Notes: generated from the sequence alone by a model not told the origin. A stretch of 64,000 nt of DNA from Sulfitobacter sp. 20_GPM-1509m (GCF_000620505.1 NZ_KK211144.1:6781-70780), one strand, 5' to 3'; shown: positions 1-8,629, counted from the first letter of the stretch. Program-made: numbers and translations.

Positions 1-190
1 CGCGGTGGCCTCGGGGCTGACCTTCGTCGGCACAGCGGCCTTTTCCGGCACCGGCAACGAAGTCCGCTATGACATCGACGGCAATGGCAAGACCTTTATC
101 CAAGTCGACACAGACGCCAACGGCAGCGCCGACATGCGCATCTGGCTGACGGATGTGGGCGCGCTGAGTGTGGATGATTTCGTGCTGTAA
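1..190 (+). CDS. RTX-type secreted protein, C-terminal fragment (gene 1 of array)
   Basis: Only the last ~62 codons are in the window; the gene starts upstream. The frame reads through the left edge and ends at the stop at 188-190. The residues match the final part of the M10/serralysin-like C-terminal domain found in the five complete genes downstream, ending in D-D-F-V-L. Such tails carry type I secretion signals in RTX proteins (family knowledge). Unlike its neighbours it has S-V-D in place of S-A-D just before the end. Its N-terminal module is unknown. It shows that the array extends beyond the left edge. Confidence 0.85.
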   Translation, partial: AVASGLTFVGTAAFSGTGNEVRYDIDGNGKTFIQVDTDANGSADMRIWLTDVGALSVDDFVL

Positions 191-197
191 ACACTTT

Positions 198-227
198 GCG
201 CGGCCTGCCCTGAAGTGGGCCGCGTTT
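198..227 (+). terminator. Hairpin after RTX gene 1
   Basis: A 7-bp GC stem (199-205 with 218-224) with a 12-nt loop is followed by TTT at 225-227, 8 bases after the stop codon. It looks like a weak intrinsic terminator that would separate this gene from the next one. Confidence 0.5.
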
Positions 228-363
228 GGGTCTGACAGGAATGGCATCGAACGACCATTTCCCCGTGTACCAAAGGCCGGGCTGGACGCTGACCATCTGA
301 ATTCTGAACGTCAATCAACGCGAAAAACGCATTTTCAAAAATCTTTCTCGGAGGAATGTTAAA

Positions 364-1836
364 ATGACAATCATCGTACCATCTACCACTGTCGCCACCG
401 GCATCATCATCGAAAACGCAGACGTCAATAACTTTGATCTGATCTGGATTGAAGAGTCCGTCTCTCTGGTTTCCACGGACTCCCGCGTAATTGACGTGAG
501 CGAACAGTTTCTCAATGTAAACGTCGACGGAACTTTAATCGGCAATAGTCACGCTATCGACCTCGACTCGAACTCACCGGATCTGGGTTACGGTTATCAC
601 ATCACGGTTGGTGAAACCGGCAATCTGGTCGGAAATAATGATTTTGCGCTTTACCTTGGTTCGAACTCCCTCACCAATGACACCTTTGGCAGCATTGCAC
701 TGGAAACGGCCGGTAGCATCACAAGCTACCAGCGCGGCACGGTCTTTATGTTCAATGCGTTCAGCGCCAGCCTGAACAACAGCGGCACCATCACCTCTCA
801 CGGCGCAGAATCCTTTTATTCGTCTGCTGTCATGTTTTATGACGTCAGGAACGCATATTTCGACAACAGCGGGTTGATCCAACGCACCAAGGTCAGCGGA
901 GACGAGACCTACGGGGCGACAGTCTCTTTCTATCAGGGGACCGACAATGTCGTTGCCACCAATTCAGGCACAATCGTCAGCTACGACCTTGCCGTGAATT
1001 CCGATGCGCTTGTGTCGGAAACGTTCACCAACACCGGCGAGATTTACGGGCGGGTTGAACTGTCCGACACGGTCGGCGGCACGTTCAAGAATTTCGGTTT
1101 TGTGGATGGCAATGTGAACACTGCGGGCGGCAATGATATAGTGACCAACAGCGGCTCGATCTCCGGCGTACTTGATCTGGGCACAGGCGATGACACCTAT
1201 ACCGCCAGCAACACCGGTCTTGTGTCAGGTGGCATTCTGGGCGGCTCGGGCAACGACACGCTGACGGGTGGTGACAACGCCGATTTCATCGACGGCGGAG
1301 ACGACAACGACCGCCTGTTCGGGCGCGGTGGTGACGACGACCTGCGCGGCGGATTGGGCAGCGATTTCATGTCAGGCGGCATGGGCGACGACCAGTTGAT
1401 CGGCGATGACGGGGCCGACAAGATGTTTGGCGGCGATGGCGACGACACGCTGAACGGTGGTCGTGACAAGGACACCATCCGCGGTGGTGACGGCAACGAC
1501 GAAATCAAGGGCGGCCGTCTGAACGATGTGCTGAGCGGCGGCGCCGGGGCCGACGTATTTGTCTATGACGTCAAGCAGGACAGCAGCACCGGGGCCAGCG
1601 ACGTGATCCAGGATTTCGAAGTGGGCATCGACGTGATCGACCTGAGCGCGGTGGCCTCGGGGCTGACCTTCGTCGGCACAGCGGCCTTTTCCGGCACCGG
1701 CAACGAAGTCCGCTATGACATCGACGGCAATGGCAAGACCTACATCCAGGTCGACACCGATGCCAACGGCAGCGCCGACATGCGCATCTGGCTCACGGAT
1801 GTGGGTGCGCTGAGCGCAGATGATTTCGTGCTGTAA
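364..1836 (+). CDS. RTX calcium-binding secreted protein, N-terminal type A (gene 2)
   Basis: 490 aa. Residues ~1-285 hold many N-[ST]-G-[TSL]-I strands typical of beta-solenoid repeats. Residues ~289-394 hold about twelve glycine/aspartate nonapeptides (for example GGSGNDTLT, GGDGDDTLN), the Ca-binding RTX beta-roll. Residues ~395-490 resemble the serralysin (Peptidase_M10_C) C-terminal domain and end D-D-F-V-L, a likely type I secretion tail. There is no Sec signal peptide and no HExxH protease motif, so this is not an active serralysin. The start follows a strong RBS (GGAGG at ~352). The N-terminal half is homologous to the gene at 3956. Probably exported through a T1SS encoded elsewhere; a surface or extracellular matrix role is inferred only. 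Confidence 0.88.
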   Translation: MTIIVPSTTVATGIIIENADVNNFDLIWIEESVSLVSTDSRVIDVSEQFLNVNVDGTLIGNSHAIDLDSNSPDLGYGYHITVGETGNLVGNNDFALYLGSNSLTNDTFGSIALETAGSITSYQRGTVFMFNAFSASLNNSGTITSHGAESFYSSAVMFYDVRNAYFDNSGLIQRTKVSGDETYGATVSFYQGTDNVVATNSGTIVSYDLAVNSDALVSETFTNTGEIYGRVELSDTVGGTFKNFGFVDGNVNTAGGNDIVTNSGSISGVLDLGTGDDTYTASNTGLVSGGILGGSGNDTLTGGDNADFIDGGDDNDRLFGRGGDDDLRGGLGSDFMSGGMGDDQLIGDDGADKMFGGDGDDTLNGGRDKDTIRGGDGNDEIKGGRLNDVLSGGAGADVFVYDVKQDSSTGASDVIQDFEVGIDVIDLSAVASGLTFVGTAAFSGTGNEVRYDIDGNGKTYIQVDTDANGSADMRIWLTDVGALSADDFVL

Positions 1837-1848
1837 ACCAGAATCGAA

Positions 1849-1884
1849 CACCACCACCCTGCCCTGAAAGGCCGGGTGGTGGTG
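1849..1884 (+). terminator. Terminator-like hairpin after RTX gene 2
   Basis: An 11-bp perfect stem pairs 1849-1859 with 1874-1884 and has a 14-nt loop. No clean U-tract follows directly, though TTTT occurs about 12 bases further on. The same structure recurs after the gene ending at 7093 (7108-7139), with compensating base changes. Confidence 0.5.
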
Positions 1885-1988
1885 ACGGCCGACCGAATTT
1901 TCCCCACAAAGTTTTATTGACCGAAGGCAAGGTTGCCCGCCTAATCCTGTCCAATTGATACAATGTCCGGTCCGATCCAATTTGATCA
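1861..1988 (+). repeat. Duplicated intergenic leader, copy 1
   Basis: This stretch is highly similar to 7118-7246. It includes the 3' arm of the preceding hairpin, an identical CCGAATTTTCCCCAC stretch, a conserved promoter and a shared TGATCA at its end. The copies lie upstream of genes with different N-terminal types (B here, C at 7301). The leader therefore moved or duplicated independently of the coding modules. Confidence 0.8.
1917..1945 (+). promoter_or_regulatory. Putative sigma70-type promoter of RTX gene 3
   Basis: A -35 TTGACC (1917-1922), a 17-bp spacer and a -10 CCTAAT (1940-1945). The same hexamers with the same 17-bp spacing occur in the second leader copy (7174-7202), while the spacer itself has diverged. 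This supports selection on the hexamers. The start codon lies 129 bp downstream, implying a long 5' UTR. Confidence 0.55.
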
Positions 1989-2073
1989 CGCCATGCCAGA
2001 CAGAACACTGCGTTTTCGACGATCCCGCCTGAGCGCACCACCTGCGCGATGGCTTTTCCCAGGAGAAATTTAA

Positions 2074-3768
2074 ATGGCCGACGTTATTATCACTGCCAAT
2101 GACAGCACAACCTACACCCTAAACGCAGGGGACGACTACCTGCTGGTTTCAGGGGTCACCCATTACACAAGTCTCAACAACAGCATTGTTCGCATTGTGG
2201 ACGGGGTCAGCGACACCAAACTGATTGTTAACGGTGACATGGTTCATCTTGGCATCGGCAATACGATCCTGCAGTCCGATGATACACAGTCGAACATTTC
2301 AATCTCGATCGGCGCAGATGGCAGCATCTCATCTGATCCGATCTATCGCGCGATCTTTTTGTATGCGAGCCAATCACTCGTGACCAACGCGGGCACCATC
2401 ACGGGCGGCGAGGCAATCAACCTTCAGGGAAATGATTCAGCCATTCACAACTCTGGCAGCATTTTCAGCAATTGGACCACAACAGCGGTGCAGATATTTG
2501 CCGTCAATATGGGCGGCCTGGGTGCCGTTTTCACCAACACCGGCATCGTTCAGGCTGACAATGGTCTGAAAAGCAACAAGACCATCAACTTTACAAATTC
2601 AGGCGAGTTTATCGCGAGTGATACTGCGCTGAACCTGACCTCATCAGTGAACGATATTCGCTATGTCACCAACACCGGCACGTTGTCGGGTGGCAACCTG
2701 GTCCTTCAAGGCGGGCAATATTCGGAATTTGTGGTGAACCACGGGCTGATGTCCGGCGATATTGATTTCTACTGGGGCATCGACAAGCTGACCAACACGG
2801 GTTCGTTCTCGGGTGACATTCTGGGCAGTGCCGGGTCAAAGACGATTGACAACACCGGCACCATGACCGGCAATATCGAAATCACCTATGCCACCACGAC
2901 GCTGACAAACGCGGGCACTCTGATCGGGTACGTTTCAACCTTTTCCTATGCCGACAACATCTCGAACACCGGAGAGATCACCGGATCGCTCAACCTGTCA
3001 GGAGGAACCGACACGCTGTTCAACAGCGGCCAGATCGGCGGCAGCGTCCAGTTTGGCATCAACGAGGACCAGATGCTGAACAGCGGTACGGTGGCTGGAT
3101 CGGTTCTGCTGCTGGGAGGTAACGATACGTACACTGCCGCGGGCGACGGCGTTGTGCTGGGCGGGATCGAAGGCGGCGCAGGCGATGATACCATCACCGG
3201 CGGCAATCTGTCGGACTACATTGACGGCGGCGACGACAACGACCGTATCTACGGGCGTGACGGCGATGACGACCTGCGTGCAGGCACCGGCGCCGATTTC
3301 GTTTCCGGCGGCATGGGCGACGACCAGATCCTGGGCGATGACGGGGCCGACAAGATGTTCGGCGGCGATGGCGACGACACGCTGAACGGTGGCCGCGACA
3401 AGGACACCATCCGCGGCGGCGACGGCAACGACGAGATCAAGGGCGGACGTCTGGCCGATGTCCTGAACGGCGGCGCCGGGGCCGACGTGTTTATCTATGA
3501 CGTCAAGCAGGACAGCAGCACCGGGGCCAGCGACGTGATCCAGGATTTCGAGGTGGGCATCGACGTGATCGACCTGAGCGCGGTGGCCTCGGGGCTGACA
3601 TTCGTCGGCACGGCAGCCTTTTCCGGCACCGGCAACGAAGTTCGCTACGAGATCGCAGGCAACGGCAAAACCTTTATCCAGGTCGACACCGATGCCAACG
3701 GCAGCGCCGACATGCGCATCTGGCTCACGGATGTGGGTGCGCTGAGCGCAGATGATTTCGTTTTGTAA
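2074..3768 (+). CDS. RTX calcium-binding secreted protein, N-terminal type B (gene 3)
   Basis: 564 aa, the longest of the array. Residues ~1-360 form a distinct N-terminal module, unlike those of the neighbours except for recurrent N-T-G/N-S-G-[TS]-[ILF] strands every ~20-25 residues, as in beta-helical adhesin passengers. Residues ~362-468 hold the RTX nonapeptides and ~470-564 the M10-like C-terminal domain ending D-D-F-V-L. Start supported by AGGAG at ~2061. Its last ~40 codons share synonymous variants with gene 2 that the other members lack, pointing to recombination. No enzyme motif is seen. Secretion by a T1SS is inferred from the tail; function unknown. Confidence 0.88.
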   Translation: MADVIITANDSTTYTLNAGDDYLLVSGVTHYTSLNNSIVRIVDGVSDTKLIVNGDMVHLGIGNTILQSDDTQSNISISIGADGSISSDPIYRAIFLYASQSLVTNAGTITGGEAINLQGNDSAIHNSGSIFSNWTTTAVQIFAVNMGGLGAVFTNTGIVQADNGLKSNKTINFTNSGEFIASDTALNLTSSVNDIRYVTNTGTLSGGNLVLQGGQYSEFVVNHGLMSGDIDFYWGIDKLTNTGSFSGDILGSAGSKTIDNTGTMTGNIEITYATTTLTNAGTLIGYVSTFSYADNISNTGEITGSLNLSGGTDTLFNSGQIGGSVQFGINEDQMLNSGTVAGSVLLLGGNDTYTAAGDGVVLGGIEGGAGDDTITGGNLSDYIDGGDDNDRIYGRDGDDDLRAGTGADFVSGGMGDDQILGDDGADKMFGGDGDDTLNGGRDKDTIRGGDGNDEIKGGRLADVLNGGAGADVFIYDVKQDSSTGASDVIQDFEVGIDVIDLSAVASGLTFVGTAAFSGTGNEVRYEIAGNGKTFIQVDTDANGSADMRIWLTDVGALSADDFVL

Positions 3769-3775
3769 GACAGCA

Positions 3776-3804
3776 GTCGCGCCTCACATCATGTGTGGCG
3801 CGAC
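3776..3804 (+). terminator. Hairpin after RTX gene 3
   Basis: An 8-bp stem GTCGCGCC/GGCGCGAC (3776-3783 with 3797-3804) can extend internally past one T-T mismatch. It lies 7 bases after the stop. There is no U-tract, so it may act as a 3' end stabiliser rather than a true intrinsic terminator. Confidence 0.4.
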
Positions 3805-3955
3805 AACGGCAATAGTTATCGCAACCTGTAGCACCTCGGGGCAAGATACGTCCCAATTTCGAGAACTCCACCCGCCCGCCCGCGCTGAGCAATTCTGAAT
3901 GCTTTCCTAGTCTTTAATGCAATGCGCATCCAAATGTTTGTGAAGGAACAGAAAA

Positions 3956-5434
3956 ATGGCAATTATCCTACCAACGTCAACCACTTCTGCAAGCGCTGTC
4001 ATAACGGACACAGATGTCACCAACGGCGATCTGCTGTGGGTCCGCGACGACGTCGACCTGGTGTCGACTGCAAGCGATGGCATAGATATTTCCATTCAAA
4101 ATCTTGATTTAAGAATTGATGGTGATGTTGTTGCGAATAGGTATGGCGTCAGCATGGACAGCTTGGCAGTCGACACGGATTATGACTACCGTCTGTCCCT
4201 TGGCGAGACGGCCAATGTCACTTCTAATACACGTTTTGCGCTCTATATCGGCTCGAACTCGACCAACACTGACCTCGCCTTTGGCAATATCAGCGTAACA
4301 AATGCCGGTGAGGTGACCGCCTTTGATCGTGGCGCAGTCCTGTTATTCACCGCCAACCAAGCCGTTTTTTCCAACAGCGGCTCAGTCATAACCCACGCGA
4401 CCACCAGTTACTTTGACGCGGCTGTCAGCATTTACAGCATTAAGGACAGCTCGTTTGACAACAGCGGGCTGATCCAGCGTATGCATGACACGGTCGGGTC
4501 CAGCCAACACATTGCAGCCGTATCGTTCTTCGGCGGCGTCCAGTCCGTTTCGGCCACAAACTCGGGCACGATCCTCAGCGGACGTATTGCCTTTTACTCA
4601 GATGCCACCGTGTCGGAGACGTTGGCCAACAGCGGCCAGATCATTGGCGACGTTGAACTGTCTACATTTGTCGGCGGAACACTCAACAACTTCGGACTGA
4701 TCGACGGTGATGTGACCACCAAAGGCGGCAACGATATCGTCTCGAACAACGGGGTGATGACCGGAGTTCTGGATCTGGGCGCAGACGACGACACCTATAC
4801 CGCCATCGAGGGCGGCGTGGTGTTGGGCGGCGTTCTGGGCGGAACAGGCAACGACACGCTGACCGGTGGCGACAACGCCGATTTCATCGACGGTGGTGAC
4901 GACAACGACCGCCTGTTCGGGCGTGGCGGTGACGACGACCTGCGCGGGGGCTTGGGCAGCGATTTCATGTCCGGCGGCATGGGCGACGACCAGTTGATCG
5001 GTGACGACGGGGCCGACAAGATGTTTGGCGGTGACGGCGACGACACGTTGAACGGTGGTCGCGATCAGGACACCATCCGTGGCGGCGACGGCAATGACGA
5101 GATCAACGGCGGGCGTCTGGCCGATGTGCTGCGCGGCGGTGCCGGGGCGGACACCTTTGTCTACACCGTCAAACAGGACAGCAGCACCGGCGCGAGCGAC
5201 ACCATCCAGGATTTTGAGGTCGGCATCGACGTGATCGACCTGAGCGCGGTGGCCTCGGGGCTGACCTTCGTGGGCACAGCGGCCTTTTCCGGCACCGGCA
5301 ACGAAGTCCGCTATGACATCGACGGCAATGGCAAGACCTTTATCCAGGTCGACACAGACGCCAACGGCAGCGCCGACATGCGCATCTGGCTGACGGATGT
5401 GGGTGCGCTGAGTGCGGATGATTTCGTGCTGTAA
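3956..5434 (+). CDS. RTX calcium-binding secreted protein, N-terminal type A (gene 4)
   Basis: 492 aa. Residues ~1-285 align throughout with gene 2 (shared L-V-S-T start region, F-A-L-Y-[LI]-G-S-N-S, F-D-N-S-G-L-I-Q-R), but at well below identity, so the duplication is old. Residues ~290-396 are RTX nonapeptides nearly identical to those of the neighbours, and ~398-492 are the M10-like tail. In the last repeats it carries the variants D-Q-D-T-I, E-I-N-G-G and T-F-V-Y-T-V. Gene 6 shares these but its N-terminal sibling gene 2 does not, indicating gene conversion. The start has a modest RBS (GAAGGA at ~3941). Extracellular role inferred; no catalytic motif seen. Confidence 0.88.
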   Translation: MAIILPTSTTSASAVITDTDVTNGDLLWVRDDVDLVSTASDGIDISIQNLDLRIDGDVVANRYGVSMDSLAVDTDYDYRLSLGETANVTSNTRFALYIGSNSTNTDLAFGNISVTNAGEVTAFDRGAVLLFTANQAVFSNSGSVITHATTSYFDAAVSIYSIKDSSFDNSGLIQRMHDTVGSSQHIAAVSFFGGVQSVSATNSGTILSGRIAFYSDATVSETLANSGQIIGDVELSTFVGGTLNNFGLIDGDVTTKGGNDIVSNNGVMTGVLDLGADDDTYTAIEGGVVLGGVLGGTGNDTLTGGDNADFIDGGDDNDRLFGRGGDDDLRGGLGSDFMSGGMGDDQLIGDDGADKMFGGDGDDTLNGGRDQDTIRGGDGNDEINGGRLADVLRGGAGADTFVYTVKQDSSTGASDTIQDFEVGIDVIDLSAVASGLTFVGTAAFSGTGNEVRYDIDGNGKTFIQVDTDANGSADMRIWLTDVGALSADDFVL

Positions 5435-5489
5435 CACGCACTGGCCGCCTGCCCTGCGACGGGCTTGGGACAGCGGCATATGACGCACG

Positions 5490-5520
5490 AATAGACGCCC
5501 GTTCGCGAGCGTCTATTTTT
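5490..5520 (+). terminator. Intrinsic terminator after RTX gene 4
   Basis: A 9-bp stem (5490-5498 with 5509-5517) has a 10-nt loop and runs into a T-tract at 5516-5520. This is the best formed terminator of the array. It indicates that genes 4 and 5 are transcribed separately. Confidence 0.75.
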
Positions 5521-5785
5521 GAAAAGGCCAAGTTTTCCCGGCAGAGATCCAATGAAATATGACTGTTTACCGCTCCAGCCCCTTCAACCACGCTTCCCCG
5601 CAACAGCAGTGATTTTCGCTGTTTTTCGACGAAACCAGATTTTGCAAACGGTGCGATTTGACACCTGAAAGCCAGCAAAATCAATAAATTGCAGACAGCC
5701 GAACCTGCCCGTCAGGTGCGCCACTTTGAACACAGTGCGCCGACCATCGGGCGCAAGACGACAATAAACCAAGAGGAGAAATTCC
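5521..5785 (+). promoter_or_regulatory. Long AT-richer leader of RTX gene 5
   Basis: This 265-bp non-coding stretch lies between the terminator of gene 4 and gene 5. It is more A/T-rich than its surroundings. It contains a perfect -35 hexamer TTGACA at 5658-5663, but the candidate -10 (AATAAA at 5683-5688) is at a poor 19-bp spacing, so the promoter is only tentative. An AGAGGAGAAA Shine-Dalgarno lies just before the ATG at 5786. It is not the same sequence as the duplicated leaders at 1861 and 7118. Confidence 0.35.
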
Positions 5786-7093
5786 ATGGCACTACGACTT
5801 TTCACCACAGACCTGATCGGCTCCGACACACAGATCACCGCCAATACCGATGACCTTATTATCGTCGCCGAAGACGTGATCGTTTCAAGTTCAGACGGCA
5901 ATGCCATTTATTCTGATGGCACTGCGAACAGTGTGAATGTGGTCATTGCGGGCGACCTCTACACTTATGGCAACGGCGTAATCCTCAATACAAATGGAAC
6001 CACCGGCCAGCACAATGTGACGGTTCAGGCCACCGGCAGTATCGTGTCCTATTTCTTTACCGGAATAATAGTCTATGGAGACGACAGCGTTGCCGTCAAC
6101 TACGGACAGATCACCACCCATCGCTCTGTCGGAATGGACCTATCTGACGCAGAATTTGGCACGTTGATCAACTATGGCACCATCAATGCCACTGATACCG
6201 GTATTTACAGCAGCGGCTTTCGCTTGGAAAACGATGTTGTCAATGCTCATCTTGAAAACCATGGCAGCATGAATTCGAACTCGACGATTGCTGCCACCAT
6301 TTACGTTGAAGCGAGCGGTGCGGTTTACACGCTGAACACAGGCATGGTCAGCGGACGGTTTGCCGCCTATGAATCCAAGTTCTCCGCCTCGGATACCATC
6401 GACAATTCCGGTGTATTCCAGGGCGATGTGCTGCTGGGCGCAGGCGACGACGTTTACACCGCCTTTGATGGCGGCATTGTGCTGGGTGTCATCGACGGCG
6501 GGCTGGGCAACGACACCCTGACCGGCGGCAGCAATTCCGATTTCATCGACGGCGGCGACGACAACGACCGCCTGTACGGGCGTGGCGGTGACGACGACCT
6601 GCGCGGTGGGTTGGGCAGCGATTTCATGTCCGGCGGCATGGGCGACGACCAGTTGATCGGCGATGACGGCAGCGACAAGATGTTCGGCGGCTCGGGTGAT
6701 GACACCCTGAACGGCGGCCGTGACAAGGACACCATTCACGGCGGCGACGGCAACGACGAAATCAAGGGCGGCCGTCTGGCCGATGTGCTGAGCGGTGGTG
6801 CCGGGGCGGATGTGTTTGTCTATGACGTCAAGCAGGACAGCAGCACCGGGGCCAGCGACGTGATCCAGGATTTCGAAGTGGGCATCGACGTGATCGACCT
6901 GAGCGGCGTGGCCTCCGGGCTGACTTTCGTCGGCACAGCGGCTTTCTCCGGTACCGGCAACGAGGTCCGCTATGACATCGCAGGCAACGGCCGCACCTAT
7001 ATTCAGGTCGACACAGACGCCAACGGCAGCGCCGACATGCGCATCTGGCTGACGGATGTGGGTGCGCTGAGTGCGGATGATTTCGTGCTGTAG
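5786..7093 (+). CDS. RTX calcium-binding secreted protein, N-terminal type C (gene 5)
   Basis: 435 aa. The N-terminal module (~1-230) starts M-A-L-R-L-F-T-T-D-L-I-G-S. It is closely related to that of the gene at 7301 (shared V-N-Y-G-Q-I-T-T-H-R-S and T-L-I-N-Y-G-T-I-N-A strands). Residues ~233-340 are RTX nonapeptides and ~341-435 the M10-like secretion tail. Its repeat block follows the K-D-T-I, E-I-K-G-G, V-F-V-Y-D-V variant set of genes 2 and 3 rather than that of its sibling gene 6. The start is fixed by AGGAG 8-10 bases upstream. No Sec signal or catalytic motif. Likely a T1SS-exported surface or extracellular protein. Confidence 0.88.
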   Translation: MALRLFTTDLIGSDTQITANTDDLIIVAEDVIVSSSDGNAIYSDGTANSVNVVIAGDLYTYGNGVILNTNGTTGQHNVTVQATGSIVSYFFTGIIVYGDDSVAVNYGQITTHRSVGMDLSDAEFGTLINYGTINATDTGIYSSGFRLENDVVNAHLENHGSMNSNSTIAATIYVEASGAVYTLNTGMVSGRFAAYESKFSASDTIDNSGVFQGDVLLGAGDDVYTAFDGGIVLGVIDGGLGNDTLTGGSNSDFIDGGDDNDRLYGRGGDDDLRGGLGSDFMSGGMGDDQLIGDDGSDKMFGGSGDDTLNGGRDKDTIHGGDGNDEIKGGRLADVLSGGAGADVFVYDVKQDSSTGASDVIQDFEVGIDVIDLSGVASGLTFVGTAAFSGTGNEVRYDIAGNGRTYIQVDTDANGSADMRIWLTDVGALSADDFVL

Positions 7094-7107
7094 GGCCTGA
7101 CCAACCG

Positions 7108-7139
7108 CCACCGCCCTGCCCCGAAAGGCCGGGCGGTGG
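7108..7139 (+). terminator. Terminator-like hairpin after RTX gene 5
   Basis: A 9-bp stem (7108-7116 with 7131-7139) has the same loop architecture as the hairpin at 1849-1884 but changed base pairs. There is no immediate U-tract. Confidence 0.5.
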
Positions 7140-7246
7140 TGACAGGCAACCGAATTTTCCCCACGAAGTCATATTGACCGAAAGAAGGGTTGCCCGCCTA
7201 ATCCGGTCCAATAATTCCCACGTCTGGTATGATCCAATCTTGATCA
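7118..7246 (+). repeat. Duplicated intergenic leader, copy 2
   Basis: Second copy of the block at 1861-1988. It has the same order of elements: hairpin 3' arm, CCGAATTTTCCCCAC, TTGACC, a conserved GTTGCCCGCCTAATCC stretch and TGATCA. The middle part is diverged by small changes. Confidence 0.8.
7174..7202 (+). promoter_or_regulatory. Putative sigma70-type promoter of RTX gene 6
   Basis: -35 TTGACC at 7174-7179, a 17-bp spacer, -10 CCTAAT at 7197-7202. Hexamers and spacing are identical to those at 1917-1945. Confidence 0.55.
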
Positions 7247-7300
7247 TCCAGCGCTGTACAAAGGACACAGCAGAACCATTAACCCAAAAGGAGAATTCCC

Positions 7301-8608
7301 ATGGCTTTCCGACTTTTCACATCAGACCTTATCGGCAGTGGCGTTCAGATCACCGGCGCCTCCGATGACCTGATCCTCGTGACCGAAGGGGTGATCATCT
7401 CAAGCTCCAACACCAATGCCATTTCCTCGGATGGCAGCGCGGACAATGTGAACGTCGTGATTGAGGGCGCCGTCTATGCCGCCGGCAATGGCGTTTACCT
7501 CCGATCCGATGGTTTGACAGGTCGGCACAGTGTAACCATTCAGGATACGGGCAGCATCGTTTCTTATGATTTCACGGGAGTGGCAGTTGCCGGCACAGAC
7601 AGCATTGCCGTCAACTATGGGCAGATTACGACGCATCGTTCCAATGGGATGTATCTGGAAGCTGCGGATTTTGGCACATTGATCAACTATGGCACCATCA
7701 ATGCCAATGATACCGATAGTTTCAGCAATGGCATGAGTACAAGTTTCTCCGTTGTTGACGTGCATCTTGAGAACCATGGCAGTATCAGCGCGAACTCGAC
7801 GTCGACTGGCGCCATTTACGTCAGAGCATCCGGGGCGGCCTACATGCTGAACACAGGCATGATCAGTGGACGCTTTGCCGCCTATGAATCCACGTCCTCC
7901 GCCGAGGATACCATCGACAATTCCGGTTTGTTCCAGGGTGATGTACTGTTGGGGAATGGCGACGACACCTATACTGCATTTGATGGCGGCATTGTGCTGG
8001 GTGTCATAGACGGCGGTTCGGGCAACGACACGTTGACGGGCGGTGACAACGCCGACTTCATGGACGGCGGCGACGACAACGACCGCCTGTTCGGACGTGG
8101 TGGTGACGACGACCTGCGCGGTGGGTTGGGCAGCGATTTCATGTCCGGCGGCATGGGCGACGACCAGGTGATCGGTGACGACGGGGCCGACAAGATGTTT
8201 GGCGGCGATGGCGACGACACGCTGAACGGTGGCCGGGATCAGGACACCATCCGTGGCGGCGACGGCAATGACGAGATCAACGGAGGGCGTCTGGCCGATG
8301 TGCTGCGCGGCGGTGCGGGGGCGGACACCTTTGTCTACACCGTCAAACAGGACAGCAGCACCGGCGCGAGCGACACCATCCAGGACTTTGAGGTCGGCAT
8401 CGATGTGATCGACCTGAGCGCGGTGGCCTCGGGGCTGACCTTCGTGGGCACGGCCGCATTCTCCGGCACCGGCAACGAAGTCCGCTATGACATCGACGGC
8501 AATGGCAAGACCTATATCCAGGTCGACACAGACGCAAACGGCAGCGCCGACATGCGCATCTGGCTGACGGATGTGGGCGCGCTGAGTGCGGATGATTTCG
8601 TGCTGTAA
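7301..8608 (+). CDS. RTX calcium-binding secreted protein, N-terminal type C (gene 6)
   Basis: 435 aa, the last gene of the array. Residues ~1-230 match the N-terminal module of gene 5 nearly end to end. Residues ~233-340 are RTX nonapeptides and ~341-435 the M10-like C-terminal domain ending D-D-F-V-L. From D-Q-D-T-I through the T-F-V-Y-T-V / D-T-I-Q-D stretch it carries the variant set of gene 4, not that of gene 5. One repeat reads D-F-M-D-G-G where the others have D-F-I-D-G-G. Strong RBS (AAAGGAG) before the ATG. The duplicated leader upstream is shared with gene 3. Secretion by a T1SS elsewhere is inferred. Confidence 0.88.
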   Translation: MAFRLFTSDLIGSGVQITGASDDLILVTEGVIISSSNTNAISSDGSADNVNVVIEGAVYAAGNGVYLRSDGLTGRHSVTIQDTGSIVSYDFTGVAVAGTDSIAVNYGQITTHRSNGMYLEAADFGTLINYGTINANDTDSFSNGMSTSFSVVDVHLENHGSISANSTSTGAIYVRASGAAYMLNTGMISGRFAAYESTSSAEDTIDNSGLFQGDVLLGNGDDTYTAFDGGIVLGVIDGGSGNDTLTGGDNADFMDGGDDNDRLFGRGGDDDLRGGLGSDFMSGGMGDDQVIGDDGADKMFGGDGDDTLNGGRDQDTIRGGDGNDEINGGRLADVLRGGAGADTFVYTVKQDSSTGASDTIQDFEVGIDVIDLSAVASGLTFVGTAAFSGTGNEVRYDIDGNGKTYIQVDTDANGSADMRIWLTDVGALSADDFVL

Positions 8609-8629
8609 GCTGCCGCCTCCCAACAAAAG

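Noticed and set aside
1228-8330. Short regularly spaced repeats that could suggest CRISPR
   Set aside because: The periodicity is that of 27-bp codons for RTX nonapeptides within coding frames, with no spacers or cas genes.
364-8608. RTX genes as active serralysin-type proteases
   Set aside because: They share the M10 C-terminal domain but have no HExxHxxGxxH zinc motif in the N-terminal halves.
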